In this document: positions 17,608 to 27,174 of the stretch, in pieces
How the letters are laid out: every line of letters starts with the position of its first letter
Numbering within the stretch: position 1 is the first letter of the stretch
Origin: Bacillota bacterium
Lineage (GTDB): Bacteria; Bacillota; Clostridia; Lachnospirales; Lachnospiraceae
Direction: 5' to 3'
Assembly: GCA_023395555.1 (NCBI GenBank)
Contig: JAEWYQ010000006.1
Span: 3,401-67,400, forward strand
Length of the DNA stretch: 64,000 nt
The notes under the pieces: model-generated
Databases searched by the model: none
What the model saw: only the letters and a program-made list of their open reading frames with translations
Told to the model about the DNA's origin: nothing
Translations under genes and position numbers: made by a program

Positions 17608-17636
17608 ATTTTATCTCAAATCCCATACATTGTCAA
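17608..17636 (-). promoter_or_regulatory. Near-consensus promoter of the tiny locus
   Basis: TTGACA (17631-17636), 17 bases, TAAAAT (17608-17613) on the minus strand. GGTCTA, a half-site of the TetR operator at 20669-20685, occurs just downstream (near 17594-17600). Confidence 0.75.
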
Positions 17637-17667
17637 TCATTTTTTAATAGAATGCCTCCGGCTGTCC

Positions 17668-19254
17668 TTATCCTATATCACGCTCTCTGAACCTCCAGAC
17701 ACCGATCACGGTAAATACCGCCGCAAGCAACGTCAGTATAATAAGGGGCGCCGCGGAAAATTCCTGTACGGGCAGCTGCGGTATGTTTCCAAAGGGCGTT
17801 ATTCTTGAAGCCCATTCCGGCATATTCATGATCCTGCCGAAATACATTACAATAAAGGTATACCCGAATACCGCCCATACAAGAGAGGTCAGCTTCGGCA
17901 TAAAACCCGCCAGCAATGCGGCAATCCCCATCATAGTCCAGATTGCAGGAAGATAATTAAAGCCTGTTTTCAAGAGCGATCCCAGGGTAAGCTCTCCTCC
18001 TGATGATATACTGAGTCCCAGGGTCATCAGCAGCTCCAACACAATGCTCTCGGCCACGGACACAGCAAGGAAGCTAGTGTACAGCTTGCCGCGAGGTACG
18101 GATCTGGCGAAGATCTGCTCCAGCCTGCCGCGTTTTTCTTCACTATGAATCCGGATTGCGGTCATTACAGCGGGAATGCTGGCAACGATGGACATAACCA
18201 GAAATATCATGGCAATATAGTTATCCAGAAGCGTCGTCCTGCCTTCCGCACCTAATATTTTTTTCATCATCTCATTGTTTTCAACAAAATCGTTGATGTT
18301 GGTACAAACGCTGCCGTAGGACGCTCCCAGCAAAAACACGGCCGCCGCCCAGCCCAACACGGAACCGCGGGATACCCTCCAGGCGAAACCCAGGGGACTG
18401 AGCAGGAAACGCGATGCCCTTGCCCTGCCCTTTCTTGCCGGCAAAACACCGGCACCATGATCGCGCATCGCACCGATCAGCAATGCGGTAACAGTGAGAA
18501 CAACTCCCTCCAGAAGCAGTACAATAAGAGGCATCAGAGCGTCACTGTAAAATGCCTCGACCTTCAGCCCAAGCCCAAGGGGTGAGATCCAGGAGAGGGC
18601 GTTGGAGCTCACATCCCCCAGTGCCCGCATAATATAAAACAACCCCAGCAGTGCAAAGCTAAAGCCGCTTACTCCATGGGCGGTGGAAAATAACTGGGCT
18701 CCCAGGAGGGTCAATCCCGCAAATACAAATCCGACAACTCCAATGGCAACACCATAGGCAAAAGCGCCGCTGACTGTCGTTCCGCCGATGTTCACAGCTA
18801 TGAGCAGGGCTGCCGTAAATATGGAGATGAGCAGATTTACACCGAAGGCAAACTTAATTGCAGCCAGGCTGCCGGTCAGCCTGCCTACCGGCAGTGCGCG
18901 AAAGATTTCAAGGCGTCCCAGCTCCTCATCCACCCGCGTATGGCGATTGATAAGAAAAATATTCATTACCGCGGCAGTAATCAGAAACCATACCAGGCAT
19001 TCCTGTGCCATTACGCTGGCCTGGGTCAGGTTCTCCATTCCATAGACATTGCCCATCATCGCCACCATTGCCGGATTGCTCATTGTGGCGGCCATTTGCA
19101 CGATCTCAGCCTGACCGGGCAAAAGCCCCGGATAAATCCCGGCAAATATTGCCGCAAACCCGGCAATGCAGATAATCCAGACGACAGAGCTGATTCGTTC
19201 CCGGCGGCATATAAATCGTAGATAGGTTCCCAACCGAGCAAAACTATTGTACAT
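17668..19254 (-). CDS. ABC-2-type permease, polyketide-antibiotic-exporter-like
   Basis: 528 residues with about twelve hydrophobic segments in two similar halves. The pattern (NIFLINRHTRVDEELGRLEI in the first half, AIRIHSEEKRGRLEQIFAR in the second) is typical of TnrB3-like exporters of large hydrophobic antibiotics. It follows the ATPase gene by four bases and is in one operon with it and a TetR regulator. Start ATG 19254 has GGGCGGTGAG upstream, partly inside the stop region of the ATPase gene. Confidence 0.9.
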   Translation of the reverse strand: MYNSFARLGTYLRFICRRERISSVVWIICIAGFAAIFAGIYPGLLPGQAEIVQMAATMSNPAMVAMMGNVYGMENLTQASVMAQECLVWFLITAAVMNIFLINRHTRVDEELGRLEIFRALPVGRLTGSLAAIKFAFGVNLLISIFTAALLIAVNIGGTTVSGAFAYGVAIGVVGFVFAGLTLLGAQLFSTAHGVSGFSFALLGLFYIMRALGDVSSNALSWISPLGLGLKVEAFYSDALMPLIVLLLEGVVLTVTALLIGAMRDHGAGVLPARKGRARASRFLLSPLGFAWRVSRGSVLGWAAAVFLLGASYGSVCTNINDFVENNEMMKKILGAEGRTTLLDNYIAMIFLVMSIVASIPAVMTAIRIHSEEKRGRLEQIFARSVPRGKLYTSFLAVSVAESIVLELLMTLGLSISSGGELTLGSLLKTGFNYLPAIWTMMGIAALLAGFMPKLTSLVWAVFGYTFIVMYFGRIMNMPEWASRITPFGNIPQLPVQEFSAAPLIILTLLAAVFTVIGVWRFRERDIG

Positions 19255-19258
19255 AAAC

Positions 19259-19972
19259 TCACCGCCCTTCATATTCCGAGAGGAAGAACTCCTCCAGTGT
19301 TCGTCCCTGGGCTTTCACAGAGATATCCGCCATGGAGCCGTCAGCCACAATTCTGCCCTCGCGGATGATGCTGACGCTGTCTGCAAGCTTCTCCACCTCG
19401 CTCATAATATGGGATGACAGAAGAACCGTCTTTCCTTCTTTTTTCATCTCGCTGATTCCATCCTGGAACACCTTCTCCATCAGCGGGTCCAGGCCGCTGG
19501 TGGGCTCGTCAAGGACGAACAGTTCCGCATCCGATGCGAAGGCCGCCACAAGCGCTACCTTCTGGCGGTTACCCTTGCTGTAGGTACGGCATTTCTTGGA
19601 CGGATCAAGCTCAAACAGCTGCAAGTAGCGTTCCCGCTTCCCTTTGTCCGCTCTTTTGCCATTCATGGACAGGAAGAGGTCTATGACCTCGCCCCCTGTG
19701 AAATTGTTCCACAGGTTGACATCACCCGGAACAAACGCAATCCGCTTGTGAAGCTCCACTGCGTTCTTCCAGGCATCCTGTCCGAAGATCCGCACCGTTC
19801 CGTCCGTACAGCGGAGAATGCCCAGGAGACAGCGGATTGTCGTGCTTTTTCCTGAACCGTTGGGACCCAGGAAAGCATGAACCTCCCCTTTCTTCACTGT
19901 CATATCCACGCCGTCCAGCGCGGTGAACTTCCCGAACCTCTTCACCAAACTACGAATATCAATGACTTCCAT
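19259..19972 (-). CDS. ABC transporter ATPase, drug-export type
   Basis: 237 residues. Walker A is GPNGSGKST near residue 37, the signature is the degenerate YSKGNRQKV, Walker B is LFVLDEPTSGLDPL, and the switch histidine is in LLSSHIMSEVE. It energises the adjacent permease. The start ATG at 19972 overlaps the TetR stop (TGAAATG), so the genes are translationally coupled. AGGAGGAGAAG precedes the start. Confidence 0.93.
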   Translation of the reverse strand: MEVIDIRSLVKRFGKFTALDGVDMTVKKGEVHAFLGPNGSGKSTTIRCLLGILRCTDGTVRIFGQDAWKNAVELHKRIAFVPGDVNLWNNFTGGEVIDLFLSMNGKRADKGKRERYLQLFELDPSKKCRTYSKGNRQKVALVAAFASDAELFVLDEPTSGLDPLMEKVFQDGISEMKKEGKTVLLSSHIMSEVEKLADSVSIIREGRIVADGSMADISVKAQGRTLEEFFLSEYEGR

Positions 19973-19973
19973 T

Positions 19974-20624
19974 TCACTTCTCCTCCTTATAGAATATTTG
20001 CCGCAAATCGTCCGTGAACGCGTAGAATTTTGACCATTCCTCCGCCAGAGCGGCTTCATCCGACGTATTCAGTTCTCCTCTTTTGAATCTATGCATAATG
20101 TCGGCCTCATAGCCGTCAAACAGCCATTTCATGTATTTGACCACTGCCGTTCCATCCAGATCCCTGCGAAATAAGGAATAATCAATCCCTTCGTAGATTC
20201 TCCGAAGGATGAGCTGTCTCATTTCCTCAATATCTTCAGCGAACTTCCCAAAATAATGTTTATTCTCCTCCTGATAAAAGCTTTCGAAGAAGCTGATCAC
20301 CTCAGGAAATTCCTTCAGTGATTTGCGCTTAAGCTCAGTCAGCATCTTATAGCGCTGAAGGAAATCCCCCGAATCCGTTTCATATCGGTTAACATACTCC
20401 GTCCTGGCAAAGGCAAGGGTATATTCGCAGAGGAAATCGAACAATTCTTCCTTGCTGCCAAAGTAGTAGAACAGCATCCCCTTGCCAATTTGTGCATTCT
20501 CAGCAATTTTATTTGTAGAAGCCCGCTTAAAACCTTTTGAGGCAAATTCCGACAAAGCGGCTTTTATGATTCTCTGCTGCTTTTCCCTGTCCAGGGAATG
20601 AAACACGTCAAATCGACTTTCCAC
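19974..20624 (-). CDS. TetR-family repressor of the drug ABC operon
   Basis: 216 residues. The helix-turn-helix occupies about 15-62 (RIIKAALSEFASKGFKRAST, ending in MLFYYFGSKEELF); the rest is the helical ligand-binding domain. First gene of the operon with the ATPase and permease. The GTG start at 20624 has GGAGGTGG six bases upstream; an upstream in-frame ATG lies inside the promoter region and is rejected. A perfect operator is in its promoter. Confidence 0.92.
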   Translation of the reverse strand: MESRFDVFHSLDREKQQRIIKAALSEFASKGFKRASTNKIAENAQIGKGMLFYYFGSKEELFDFLCEYTLAFARTEYVNRYETDSGDFLQRYKMLTELKRKSLKEFPEVISFFESFYQEENKHYFGKFAEDIEEMRQLILRRIYEGIDYSLFRRDLDGTAVVKYMKWLFDGYEADIMHRFKRGELNTSDEAALAEEWSKFYAFTDDLRQIFYKEEK

Positions 20625-20664
20625 TAGACCACCTCCTAAAAAGTCATCAACCTTGTTAAATCTA

Positions 20665-20693
20665 ATCTTAGACCACACCGGTCTATATGTCAA
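20665..20693 (-). promoter_or_regulatory. Promoter with TetR operator in the spacer
   Basis: On the minus strand TTGACA (20688-20693), 17 bases, TAAGAT (20665-20670). The spacer holds the palindrome TAGACC-N5-GGTCTA (20669-20685), which a repressor would use to block polymerase. Confidence 0.8.
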
Positions 20694-20765
20694 GATGAAT
20701 TTGACTTCATAATCCCCTGCCTCTGCGAATAAATTGAATCATAGCAAATAGAAAGGAATATGGAG

Positions 20766-21284
20766 ATGGATCATTCTTATTCCGAAAACGAATGTATCTA
20801 TAAAGTAAACGCCCCTTATCCGCCGGTACGTGTGGATGAGCAAAACCCCGTCTATGCCTGCGAAATACTGAGTAATATAGGAGGGGTTGTTTCTGAGATG
20901 AGCGATACTGCCCGGTATTTTTATAACTCCGTGGTGACAAGGCAGATGCATCGTTGGATTGCCGAATGCTTTTATCATATCAGTATCGTTGAAATGCATC
21001 ATCTGGATATCTTTGCCGAGCTTGCACTGCAGCTTGGGGCAGATCCGCGGCTCTGGTCCGGCCGGACATGCAAAGAATGGTGGAGTCCGTCTTATAACCA
21101 GTATCCGCGTGAAATGCGGGCATTGATCAATGCCTCCATCAAAGCGGAGGAAACTGCCATCTGTAAGTACAGTGAACAGGCAGCCAGCATCCGCGATAAA
21201 AACATTGCAGCCATATTAAACCGTATCATACTCGACGAAGAACGCCATGTTCAAACCTTCCGGGAAATGTACCAGCGGATATAA
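20766..21284 (+). CDS. Ferritin-like di-iron/manganese protein
   Basis: 172 residues. Helices carry the acidic and histidine ligands expected of a rubrerythrin/ferritin-like bundle: ECFYHISIVEMHHLDIF, then IKAEETAI, then ILDEERHVQTF near the C-terminus. Possibly a peroxide-reducing or manganese catalase-like protein of spores; the exact reaction cannot be read. Start ATG 20766 is eight bases after AAAGGA; ATG 20760 is an alternative. Its neighbour is a methionine sulfoxide reductase, consistent with oxidative defence. Confidence 0.75.
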   Translation: MDHSYSENECIYKVNAPYPPVRVDEQNPVYACEILSNIGGVVSEMSDTARYFYNSVVTRQMHRWIAECFYHISIVEMHHLDIFAELALQLGADPRLWSGRTCKEWWSPSYNQYPREMRALINASIKAEETAICKYSEQAASIRDKNIAAILNRIILDEERHVQTFREMYQRI

Positions 21285-21443
21285 ATGCATGGAACAAATT
21301 TATATTGATATTTTCGCTTATCCTGACTTCCGTTCCTAATAACTCCTTATTCTTTGAATAATTAATAACCTCAGCGGAAAAATAATAGAATGATGTTTCA
21401 GGATGCGAAATGTGTTAATATAAATAGTGAAATGAGGCGTATT

Positions 21444-22394
21444 ATGTCAGAAATTTATCTTGCAGGCGGTTGTTTTTGGGGAAGTGAAAAATATTTTTCA
21501 TTGATTCGGGGTGTTCTGTCCACACAGGTCGGCTATGCGAATGGAGAAACGGAAAATCCCACTTACGAGGAAGTGTGCTACCGGGATACAGGGCATGCGG
21601 AAGCGGTGCGTGTTGTCTATGATCCCGAAATCATTCCTCTGGAATTTTTACTGGAGCTATATTATGAATCCATTGATCCGGTTTCTGTAAACCGGCAGGG
21701 AGGGGACCGCGGAACCCAGTACCGGACCGGCATCTACTATGTCAATGACAAAGATCTGCCGGTAATTGAACGCTCCCTGGCACATCTGCAAAAGCGGTAC
21801 AGCAAGCCCATTGCCATCCAGGCGGAGCCGCTTCGCAACTTCAGCCCCGCCGAGGAATATCATCAAAAATATCTGGATAAAAATCCGGGAGGCTATTGTC
21901 ATATTTCAAAGGCCAAGTTTGAAAAAGCGGCAAACTCCATTGTAAATCCTGTTACTTATAAAGCACCGGATGCTGATACGCTGCGCAAAACCCTGACTGC
22001 CGCGCAGTATGAGGTGACACAGAACAATGCAACCGAGCCGCCCTTCCGGAATGAATTCTGGAATACCTTTCAATCTGGAATTTATGTGGATATCACAACC
22101 GGTGAGCCTCTCTTTGCCTCCGGTGACAAATTTGAATCCGGCTGCGGCTGGCCCAGCTTTTCAAAACCCATTGATCCGGGTGTCATTCAAGAGAAGCAGG
22201 ATACCTCTCATGGAATGCACCGGACAGAGGTTCGAAGCCGTGCGGGAAACGCCCATCTGGGTCATGTTTTCGACGATGGCCCCAGGAAGACAGGCGGTCT
22301 GCGGTATTGCATCAATAGTGCGTCTTTGCGGTTTATCCCGAAAGATAAGATGGAGCAGGAGGGCTACGGATATCTTTTGGATAGGGTTATTTAA
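21444..22394 (+). CDS. msrAB: Bifunctional methionine sulfoxide reductase MsrA-MsrB
   Basis: 316 residues. The MsrA part (1-160) has the catalytic GGCFWGSEK near the N-terminus and reduces S-sulfoxides. The MsrB part (about 175-316) has [13 protein letters not shown] and the catalytic cysteine in [12 protein letters not shown] and reduces R-sulfoxides. The zinc cysteine pairs of some MsrB proteins are absent, as in many Firmicutes. Start ATG 21444 follows GAGGCG; upstream in-frame ATGs have no good site. Monocistronic, ended by a strong terminator. Confidence 0.95.
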   Translation: MSEIYLAGGCFWGSEKYFSLIRGVLSTQVGYANGETENPTYEEVCYRDTGHAEAVRVVYDPEIIPLEFLLELYYESIDPVSVNRQGGDRGTQYRTGIYYVNDKDLPVIERSLAHLQKRYSKPIAIQAEPLRNFSPAEEYHQKYLDKNPGGYCHISKAKFEKAANSIVNPVTYKAPDADTLRKTLTAAQYEVTQNNATEPPFRNEFWNTFQSGIYVDITTGEPLFASGDKFESGCGWPSFSKPIDPGVIQEKQDTSHGMHRTEVRSRAGNAHLGHVFDDGPRKTGGLRYCINSASLRFIPKDKMEQEGYGYLLDRVI

Positions 22395-22396
22395 TT

Positions 22397-22449
22397 GAAG
22401 AACGCCTTCCCAGGGCTGAACAGCAGCCGCGGAAGGCGTTCTTCTTTTT
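22397..22449 (+). terminator. Terminator of msrAB
   Basis: Perfect 14-bp stem GAAGAACGCCTTCC with its complement at 22431-22444, followed by TTTTT. Confidence 0.9.
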
Positions 22450-22510
22450 ATGAGGCCAGGATGGGATCAGCCTGCCCGGCAATCCTATCTGCAGCGAAGC
22501 CTCCGGATCA

Positions 22511-24268
22511 TTAATATTTTCCGAAATCAGACTTTGCTTCCAGCATTCGTTTTCTTAAATCCAAACTGCCGTTCCCATTCATCTCGATCTCTAATTTGAA
22601 CTTTCCAACCTCTTCACGCAATGTGACAGCCTGAGCGGACATTTCTTCACTTGTTGCTGAGTTCTCCTCCGCGGTAGCCGCATTGGTCTGTACAACTGCA
22701 GAGACCTGGGTAAGCCCTTGTTTGATCTGTTCGATTGCCAGGGCCTGTTCCGCTGAGGCCTGTTCTATTTTCGCAAAGCTATCGGTTACCTTCAGAGCAT
22801 TCCTGCCCACATCCTGAAGCACCTGCGCTGTCTGCCCTGTGATTCCCGTTCCTTTCGATACGGTGATAACCGAATTATGAATTAGCTCTGAGGTCTGTTT
22901 GGCGGCTTCCGCGGATTTTGCAGCAAGATTGCGCACCTCATCCGCTACAACCGCAAAGCCCTTCCCCGCATTTCCGGCACGAGCCGCTTCAATCGCAGCA
23001 TTTAATGCCAGTATATTGGTTTGGAACGCAATATCTTCAATTACCTTTGTAATATTGGCAATCTGGTTCGAAGCCGAACCTATTTCCGCCATTGCTTCCG
23101 TAAGCTGTGCCATATGCTGGTTCCCGGCATTTACACTCGCTCCGGCCTGTTCCACATACTGGGTTGCTATTTTAATATTGGCGGAATTCTCCATGGCCTG
23201 CTCTGCAATTTTTGTGATAGAAACACTCAATTCTTCCACAGAGGACGCTTGCTCGGTGGAGCCTGCCGCAAGAGCCTGTGCCCCGCTGGAAACCTGGGAA
23301 GCACCGGTGCTTACTTGTTCAGCAGCGGTGTCAATGGTATGCATGGTGTGGTTTATCGACGCAGCCGTATTGAGAATTGCTTCTTTGAGTACCATGAAAT
23401 CACCGGGATAGTCAAGTTCCACCTTAATCCGCAGATCGCCCTGCGCAATCCGCGTAAACTTATCAATGACATCATTAATAATGCTGCTTTGCAGTTGATT
23501 GCTGCTTCGGATCAGTTCTGCCATCTGTCCCATTTCATCCCGGCTTTCATACTTTATCTCAGCCCCTATATGGCCCTTTGATATTTCTCTGTAAACTTTC
23601 ATGATTTCATTGATAGGGGTAAGGATTGACCTCCGGATAAGAATGACCAGTAAAAAGGAAAGTATCACGGCTATTGTGCCGCAGGATATCAGTACAACCC
23701 ATGCAAATTCCACGGAAGCCCTTGCATCCAGTTCCTGGTGTACGGCACGTTCTTCAGCCGTTGCGGAAAATTCAACCAGGATTTCCGTGGCTTTATCCAT
23801 GACAGGCACATAGTTATCCTCAAACATTTTCTTTGCCGCCCTACTATTTTCTTCTGCGGAGTTTTTCATTATCTCGGCCATTTCCTGCCTTATTCCGTCC
23901 GCTTCATTAAAAAGTTTCCGCAATTCCGCAATTTTTTCATCACGGCTCGTATCCCTCTGATTGTCCGCATACTTGTCCAGCGTATTGGAAAGAGATATAC
24001 TGTCTTGCTGAGCCAGATCCATCAGTTCTGCGATGCGGTCACTGTTGGTCTCGGCAAGGGCACGGGCTACGTATCGCTGCATGGATACGGTATCCCGCCG
24101 AATAACCCAGATACTTGTGCTGTTGGGTAATGTATACTGCGCATAAGAGTGGATTTGCTCTTCAATATCACCGATGCTGTTAACGGACATCCCGATCGTG
24201 ATAAGCAGCATAATCAGTATGGCGCTGAAACCCAAAATAATTTTTTTGCTAATGGATAAATTCTTCAT
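22511..24268 (-). CDS. Methyl-accepting chemotaxis protein with four-helix-bundle sensor
   Basis: 585 residues. N-terminal helix ([20 protein letters not shown]), a helical periplasmic-type sensor (about 35-185) of the 4HB family, a second helix near 190-212, HAMP, and the signalling domain with [19 protein letters not shown] near residue 395. Start ATG follows AAGGAGGG. It lies 20 bases downstream of cheW in the same direction, so the pair forms an operon, and receptor and coupling protein probably work together. Confidence 0.94.
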   Translation of the reverse strand: MKNLSISKKIILGFSAILIMLLITIGMSVNSIGDIEEQIHSYAQYTLPNSTSIWVIRRDTVSMQRYVARALAETNSDRIAELMDLAQQDSISLSNTLDKYADNQRDTSRDEKIAELRKLFNEADGIRQEMAEIMKNSAEENSRAAKKMFEDNYVPVMDKATEILVEFSATAEERAVHQELDARASVEFAWVVLISCGTIAVILSFLLVILIRRSILTPINEIMKVYREISKGHIGAEIKYESRDEMGQMAELIRSSNQLQSSIINDVIDKFTRIAQGDLRIKVELDYPGDFMVLKEAILNTAASINHTMHTIDTAAEQVSTGASQVSSGAQALAAGSTEQASSVEELSVSITKIAEQAMENSANIKIATQYVEQAGASVNAGNQHMAQLTEAMAEIGSASNQIANITKVIEDIAFQTNILALNAAIEAARAGNAGKGFAVVADEVRNLAAKSAEAAKQTSELIHNSVITVSKGTGITGQTAQVLQDVGRNALKVTDSFAKIEQASAEQALAIEQIKQGLTQVSAVVQTNAATAEENSATSEEMSAQAVTLREEVGKFKLEIEMNGNGSLDLRKRMLEAKSDFGKY

Positions 24269-24288
24269 GGCTATTTTCCCTCCTTAAT

Positions 24289-24789
24289 TCACCCTGCTAA
24301 ATTGGTACCCAGGGTATCCCACTCATCGTCGGTCAGCAGCTTCTGGCAGTCAAGAAGCAGCTTAATACTTGAACCGGTTTTACCAATTCCCTTGATATAT
24401 TGACCCCCATTGCTGATATTCGGCGGAGGTGAAATATCCTCATCCTGTATGGTAAGCACTTCTGCAACACTATCCACTACCAATCCAACGAAGATATTCT
24501 TCGTGTTAAGTACAATGATGCAGGTCCTGACATCGTATTCCCTGACATCCTTTTTAAATCGCCGCCGGGCATCCATGACAGGGATGATCTTCCCACGGAG
24601 ATTGGAAATGCCTTTTATATACTCCGGCATTCCGGGTACCTCCGTGATAGGCTGAATCCCTATAATTTCGGTTATATACCGTATCTCCATGCCGTACAGC
24701 TCGCTGCCCATAGCAAAAATAAGATATTTCCCTTTCAGTGTATCTTCATTTTCCAGTTCCTGTAAATCGCATAAATCTGTCTCTGCCAT
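24289..24789 (-). CDS. cheW: Chemotaxis coupling protein CheW
   Basis: 166 residues; SH3-like CheW fold connecting receptors to CheA. Typical segments: YLIFAMGSELYGMEI near residue 21, VPGMPEYIKGISNLRGKIIPVMD (as two overlapping parts near 52-75) and VGLVVDSVAEVLTI near 102. The start at 24789 follows AAGGGGGATAGG; an in-frame start 30 bases earlier precedes that site. First gene of an operon with the receptor. No cheA is in the window. Confidence 0.94.
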   Translation of the reverse strand: MAETDLCDLQELENEDTLKGKYLIFAMGSELYGMEIRYITEIIGIQPITEVPGMPEYIKGISNLRGKIIPVMDARRRFKKDVREYDVRTCIIVLNTKNIFVGLVVDSVAEVLTIQDEDISPPPNISNGGQYIKGIGKTGSSIKLLLDCQKLLTDDEWDTLGTNLAG

Positions 24790-24976
24790 TTTCCTATCCC
24801 CCTTTTTTAAATCTACCATGAATTGCTTTTCTTATTTTTTGAGGTGGTTCTCTTGAGTAAAACTTATTCCATCCTAAACTGTCAAATAAAATATCCTGCC
24901 TGACCGTTAGGTGGTGATACTGGTTCCATTCCTTGCACATCTCGTTTTCTCCATTTTATATAATATATTTTGTAGG

Positions 24977-25005
24977 GTAATACCATACGACAATATATAC
25001 TATAA
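24977..25005 (-). promoter_or_regulatory. Candidate promoter upstream of cheW-mcp, twin of the XRE promoter
   Basis: On the minus strand TTATAG, 17 bases, TATTAC. The element is nearly identical over 28 bases to the one at 25437-25465 (TATATATT-N-T-GTAT-GTATTA shared). Transcription from it would leave a leader of about 180 bases before cheW. Confidence 0.45.
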
Positions 25006-25050
25006 TACTACATTTAATACAAAGAAAGAAGACCTAATTTATCACACAGC

Positions 25051-25081
25051 AAAAAAAGAACCTTTGGTAAGGTTCTTTTTT
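25051..25081. terminator. Terminator downstream of the XRE gene
   Basis: AAGAACCTT and AAGGTTCTT form a stem flanked by A and T tracts; works for the minus-strand XRE gene. Confidence 0.85.
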
Positions 25082-25092
25082 GCATATTAGAC

Positions 25093-25416
25093 TTATTTGT
25101 CCAATTCATATACCGCGTCTATCATCCGCTGTACCATTTTAATTTGTTCAGGAGATAAATTCTTACATCTTTGAGCAATCCCTGTCAATGTATTCAGCTC
25201 ATTCCATTCCATACTGTCCTGTACAAAATAATCAAGAGAGCGGTGAAGGACATTAGCGAATTTTATCAGCGTTGAGATACTGGGCTGATATTTCCCGGAC
25301 TCGATTTGTCTGATGTATACGGCGCTAACGTCACACTCCTGGGCCAGTCTCTCCGAGGTATAGTCGGATTCTTTTCTTGCTGCGGCCAGTCTCATACCAA
25401 GTGCTTTACGATCCAT
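25093..25416 (-). CDS. Small XRE-family regulator, paralog of the one at 13300
   Basis: 107 residues. Helix-turn-helix at about 5-60 (GMRLAAARKESDYTSERLAQ, then CDVSAVYIRQIESGKYQPSI). The C-terminal LSPEQIKMVQRMIDAV helix matches the paralog's. Start ATG has TTGGAGGTAAC upstream. Its promoter region shares a 28-bp block with the region upstream of cheW-mcp. Confidence 0.88.
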   Translation of the reverse strand: MDRKALGMRLAAARKESDYTSERLAQECDVSAVYIRQIESGKYQPSISTLIKFANVLHRSLDYFVQDSMEWNELNTLTGIAQRCKNLSPEQIKMVQRMIDAVYELDK

Positions 25417-25436
25417 TTTGTTACCTCCAACTGTAG

Positions 25437-25465
25437 ATAATACGATACAAGAATATATATTATAA
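25437..25465 (-). promoter_or_regulatory. Promoter of the XRE gene
   Basis: TTATAA, 17 bases, TATTAT on the minus strand, about 20 bases before the start codon. Twin of 24977-25005. Confidence 0.5.
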
Positions 25466-25580
25466 TTTTACTTATACTTTGCTTCTCCCGATAGAGGGAT
25501 ATAGACTACTTTTATGTATGCTATATCCCTCCTGCCTTTATACGAGCCAACAGGAAACGCGCTGTATCGTATCCGCTGTC

Positions 25581-26072
25581 TTAGGTCTCCGGGAAGACAA
25601 CGGAATCTCTGAATGCCTTAAACTGTCTTTCGATATCCGAATTTTGTATAAAGAAATCCAATAATGCTTTTATCTCCAATACCGTCATAGGACTCAGCGT
25701 ATGTTCTATCAACTCTGTCTCTTCCAAAGGATGGGGACTTCCCAGCATAAGAAAAAAACGTTCTATGATGTTATGACGTTCCAGCAGATAAAATCCGGCT
25801 GCTCTTCCCTTATTGGTTAGCAGAATGCTGTCAAAGCTGTCATATTCCAGGTAACCGAGCCCAACCAGCCTGGAAACCATTTTTGATGCAGATGACGGCC
25901 TGACATGCAGCCGGTCAGAAAGTTTATTGATACGCGTATAGTTTTCCTCTATACATAATCGGTATACCATTTCAAGATAATCCTCCAGAGCGGGCGTGAG
26001 ATCGCTCTCATTTTTCTTTTTCAGCTGATATCCCCGAACCGTATAGAATTCATTGTACGGAACCTTGCTCAT
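25581..26072 (-). CDS. DtxR/MntR-family metal-dependent regulator
   Basis: 163 residues. An N-terminal winged helix (ALEDYLEMVYRLCIEENYTR, then RPSSASKMVSRLVGLGYLEY) is followed by the metal-binding and dimerisation part (ERHNIIERFFLMLG, ETELIEHTLS). In this family Mn or Fe binding turns on DNA binding and shuts down metal uptake. It is divergent from a metal ABC importer, a classical regulator-target pair. I chose ATG 26072; the ATG six bases earlier is almost as good. I saw no convincing dyad in the 150-base intergenic gap. Confidence 0.88.
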   Translation of the reverse strand: MSKVPYNEFYTVRGYQLKKKNESDLTPALEDYLEMVYRLCIEENYTRINKLSDRLHVRPSSASKMVSRLVGLGYLEYDSFDSILLTNKGRAAGFYLLERHNIIERFFLMLGSPHPLEETELIEHTLSPMTVLEIKALLDFFIQNSDIERQFKAFRDSVVFPET

Positions 26073-26221
26073 AATCATTCGTCCTCTGTTTTCAAATTTT
26101 ATATAGTATATTCGTAACACTTTACACTTAGGCATCATAGATTAGTCAAGGGAAAGATGATTTCCCGCCCCTAACAAAGTGGATGAAAAATCATTTCCTT
26201 ATCATTTTAAGGAGGTTTCTT

Positions 26222-27160
26222 ATGAAGCATAAAATGAAAGGCCTTATTGGCATATTCCTGAGTTTCACATTATTGCTTGCCGGCTGCTCAGCTCCGGCGG
26301 CGAATATGGATTCATCAAAAGATAAACTAAATATTGTTGCTACCACCACCATGCTGGCTGATTTATCCGCCGTCATCGGCGGAGAACGGGTTACGGTCAA
26401 CGGTCTTATGGGGCCCGGCATCGACCCGCATTTATACCAGGCCAGTGCAGGAGATGTTTCCCTGATGCAGAAAGCGGATGCGGTAGTGTACAACGGTCTG
26501 CATCTGGAGGGAAAGATGGGAGAAATATTTGAAAATCTGTCCGGGCAAGGAGCAACCGTTATCTGCATTGAGGATGGCTTAGACGAAGCCAGGCTTCTGG
26601 CCTGGGAGGAGGACAGCTCCGTCCACGATCCCCATATCTGGTTCGACGTTTCCCTATGGAAGGAAGCCGCAAAAATTGTAGCCGACGGATTATCTCAAAC
26701 CGACCCCGAGGGAAAATCAGATTATGAAGCAAATCTGAAATCTTACCTGGAAGAGCTGGATAAGACGGACACCTACATCCGCAATCGGGCTGCCGAGCTG
26801 CCCAAAGCACAGCGCGTACTGGTCACGGCTCATGATGCATTCCAATACTTCGGTAAAGCCTACGGCTTTGAAGTACGGGGGCTGCAGGGCATCAGTACGG
26901 ATGCGGAAGCCGGCACGGCTGATGTGAGCAGTCTGGCTGATTTTATTATGGAACGGCAGATTAAGGCCGTCTTCGTGGAGTCTTCCGTTCCGCCTAAGAC
27001 AATTGAAGCCTTGCAGGCCGCAGTAAAAGCCAGAGGCTTTGATGTTGCCATCGGCGGCGAGCTTTACTCCGACTCCCTGGGTGATGCGGATTCCGGAGCC
27101 GGTACCTACATTCTGACCGTCAGGGCCAATATTGATACCATCGTGGATTCCTTAAAGTGA
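26222..27160 (+). CDS. Metal-binding lipoprotein of a Mn/Fe/Zn ABC importer
   Basis: 312 residues. Lipobox LLLAGCS with the lipidated cysteine at residue 22. Cluster A-I fold with likely ligands in GIDPHLYQ, HDPHIWFD, VFVESSVP and LYSDSLG; the His-His-Glu-Asp set fits manganese or iron importers better than zinc-only ones. Start ATG 26222 follows AAGGAGG. The lipoprotein, ATPase and two permeases form one tight operon. Confidence 0.92.
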   Translation: MKHKMKGLIGIFLSFTLLLAGCSAPAANMDSSKDKLNIVATTTMLADLSAVIGGERVTVNGLMGPGIDPHLYQASAGDVSLMQKADAVVYNGLHLEGKMGEIFENLSGQGATVICIEDGLDEARLLAWEEDSSVHDPHIWFDVSLWKEAAKIVADGLSQTDPEGKSDYEANLKSYLEELDKTDTYIRNRAAELPKAQRVLVTAHDAFQYFGKAYGFEVRGLQGISTDAEAGTADVSSLADFIMERQIKAVFVESSVPPKTIEALQAAVKARGFDVAIGGELYSDSLGDADSGAGTYILTVRANIDTIVDSLK

Positions 27161-27174
27161 TGGGAGGTAAGTAT

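Noticed and set aside
26073..26221. DtxR/MntR box between the regulator and the metal operon
   Set aside because: I looked for a palindrome and saw only a weak match (CTTAGG...ATTAG); not enough to report.
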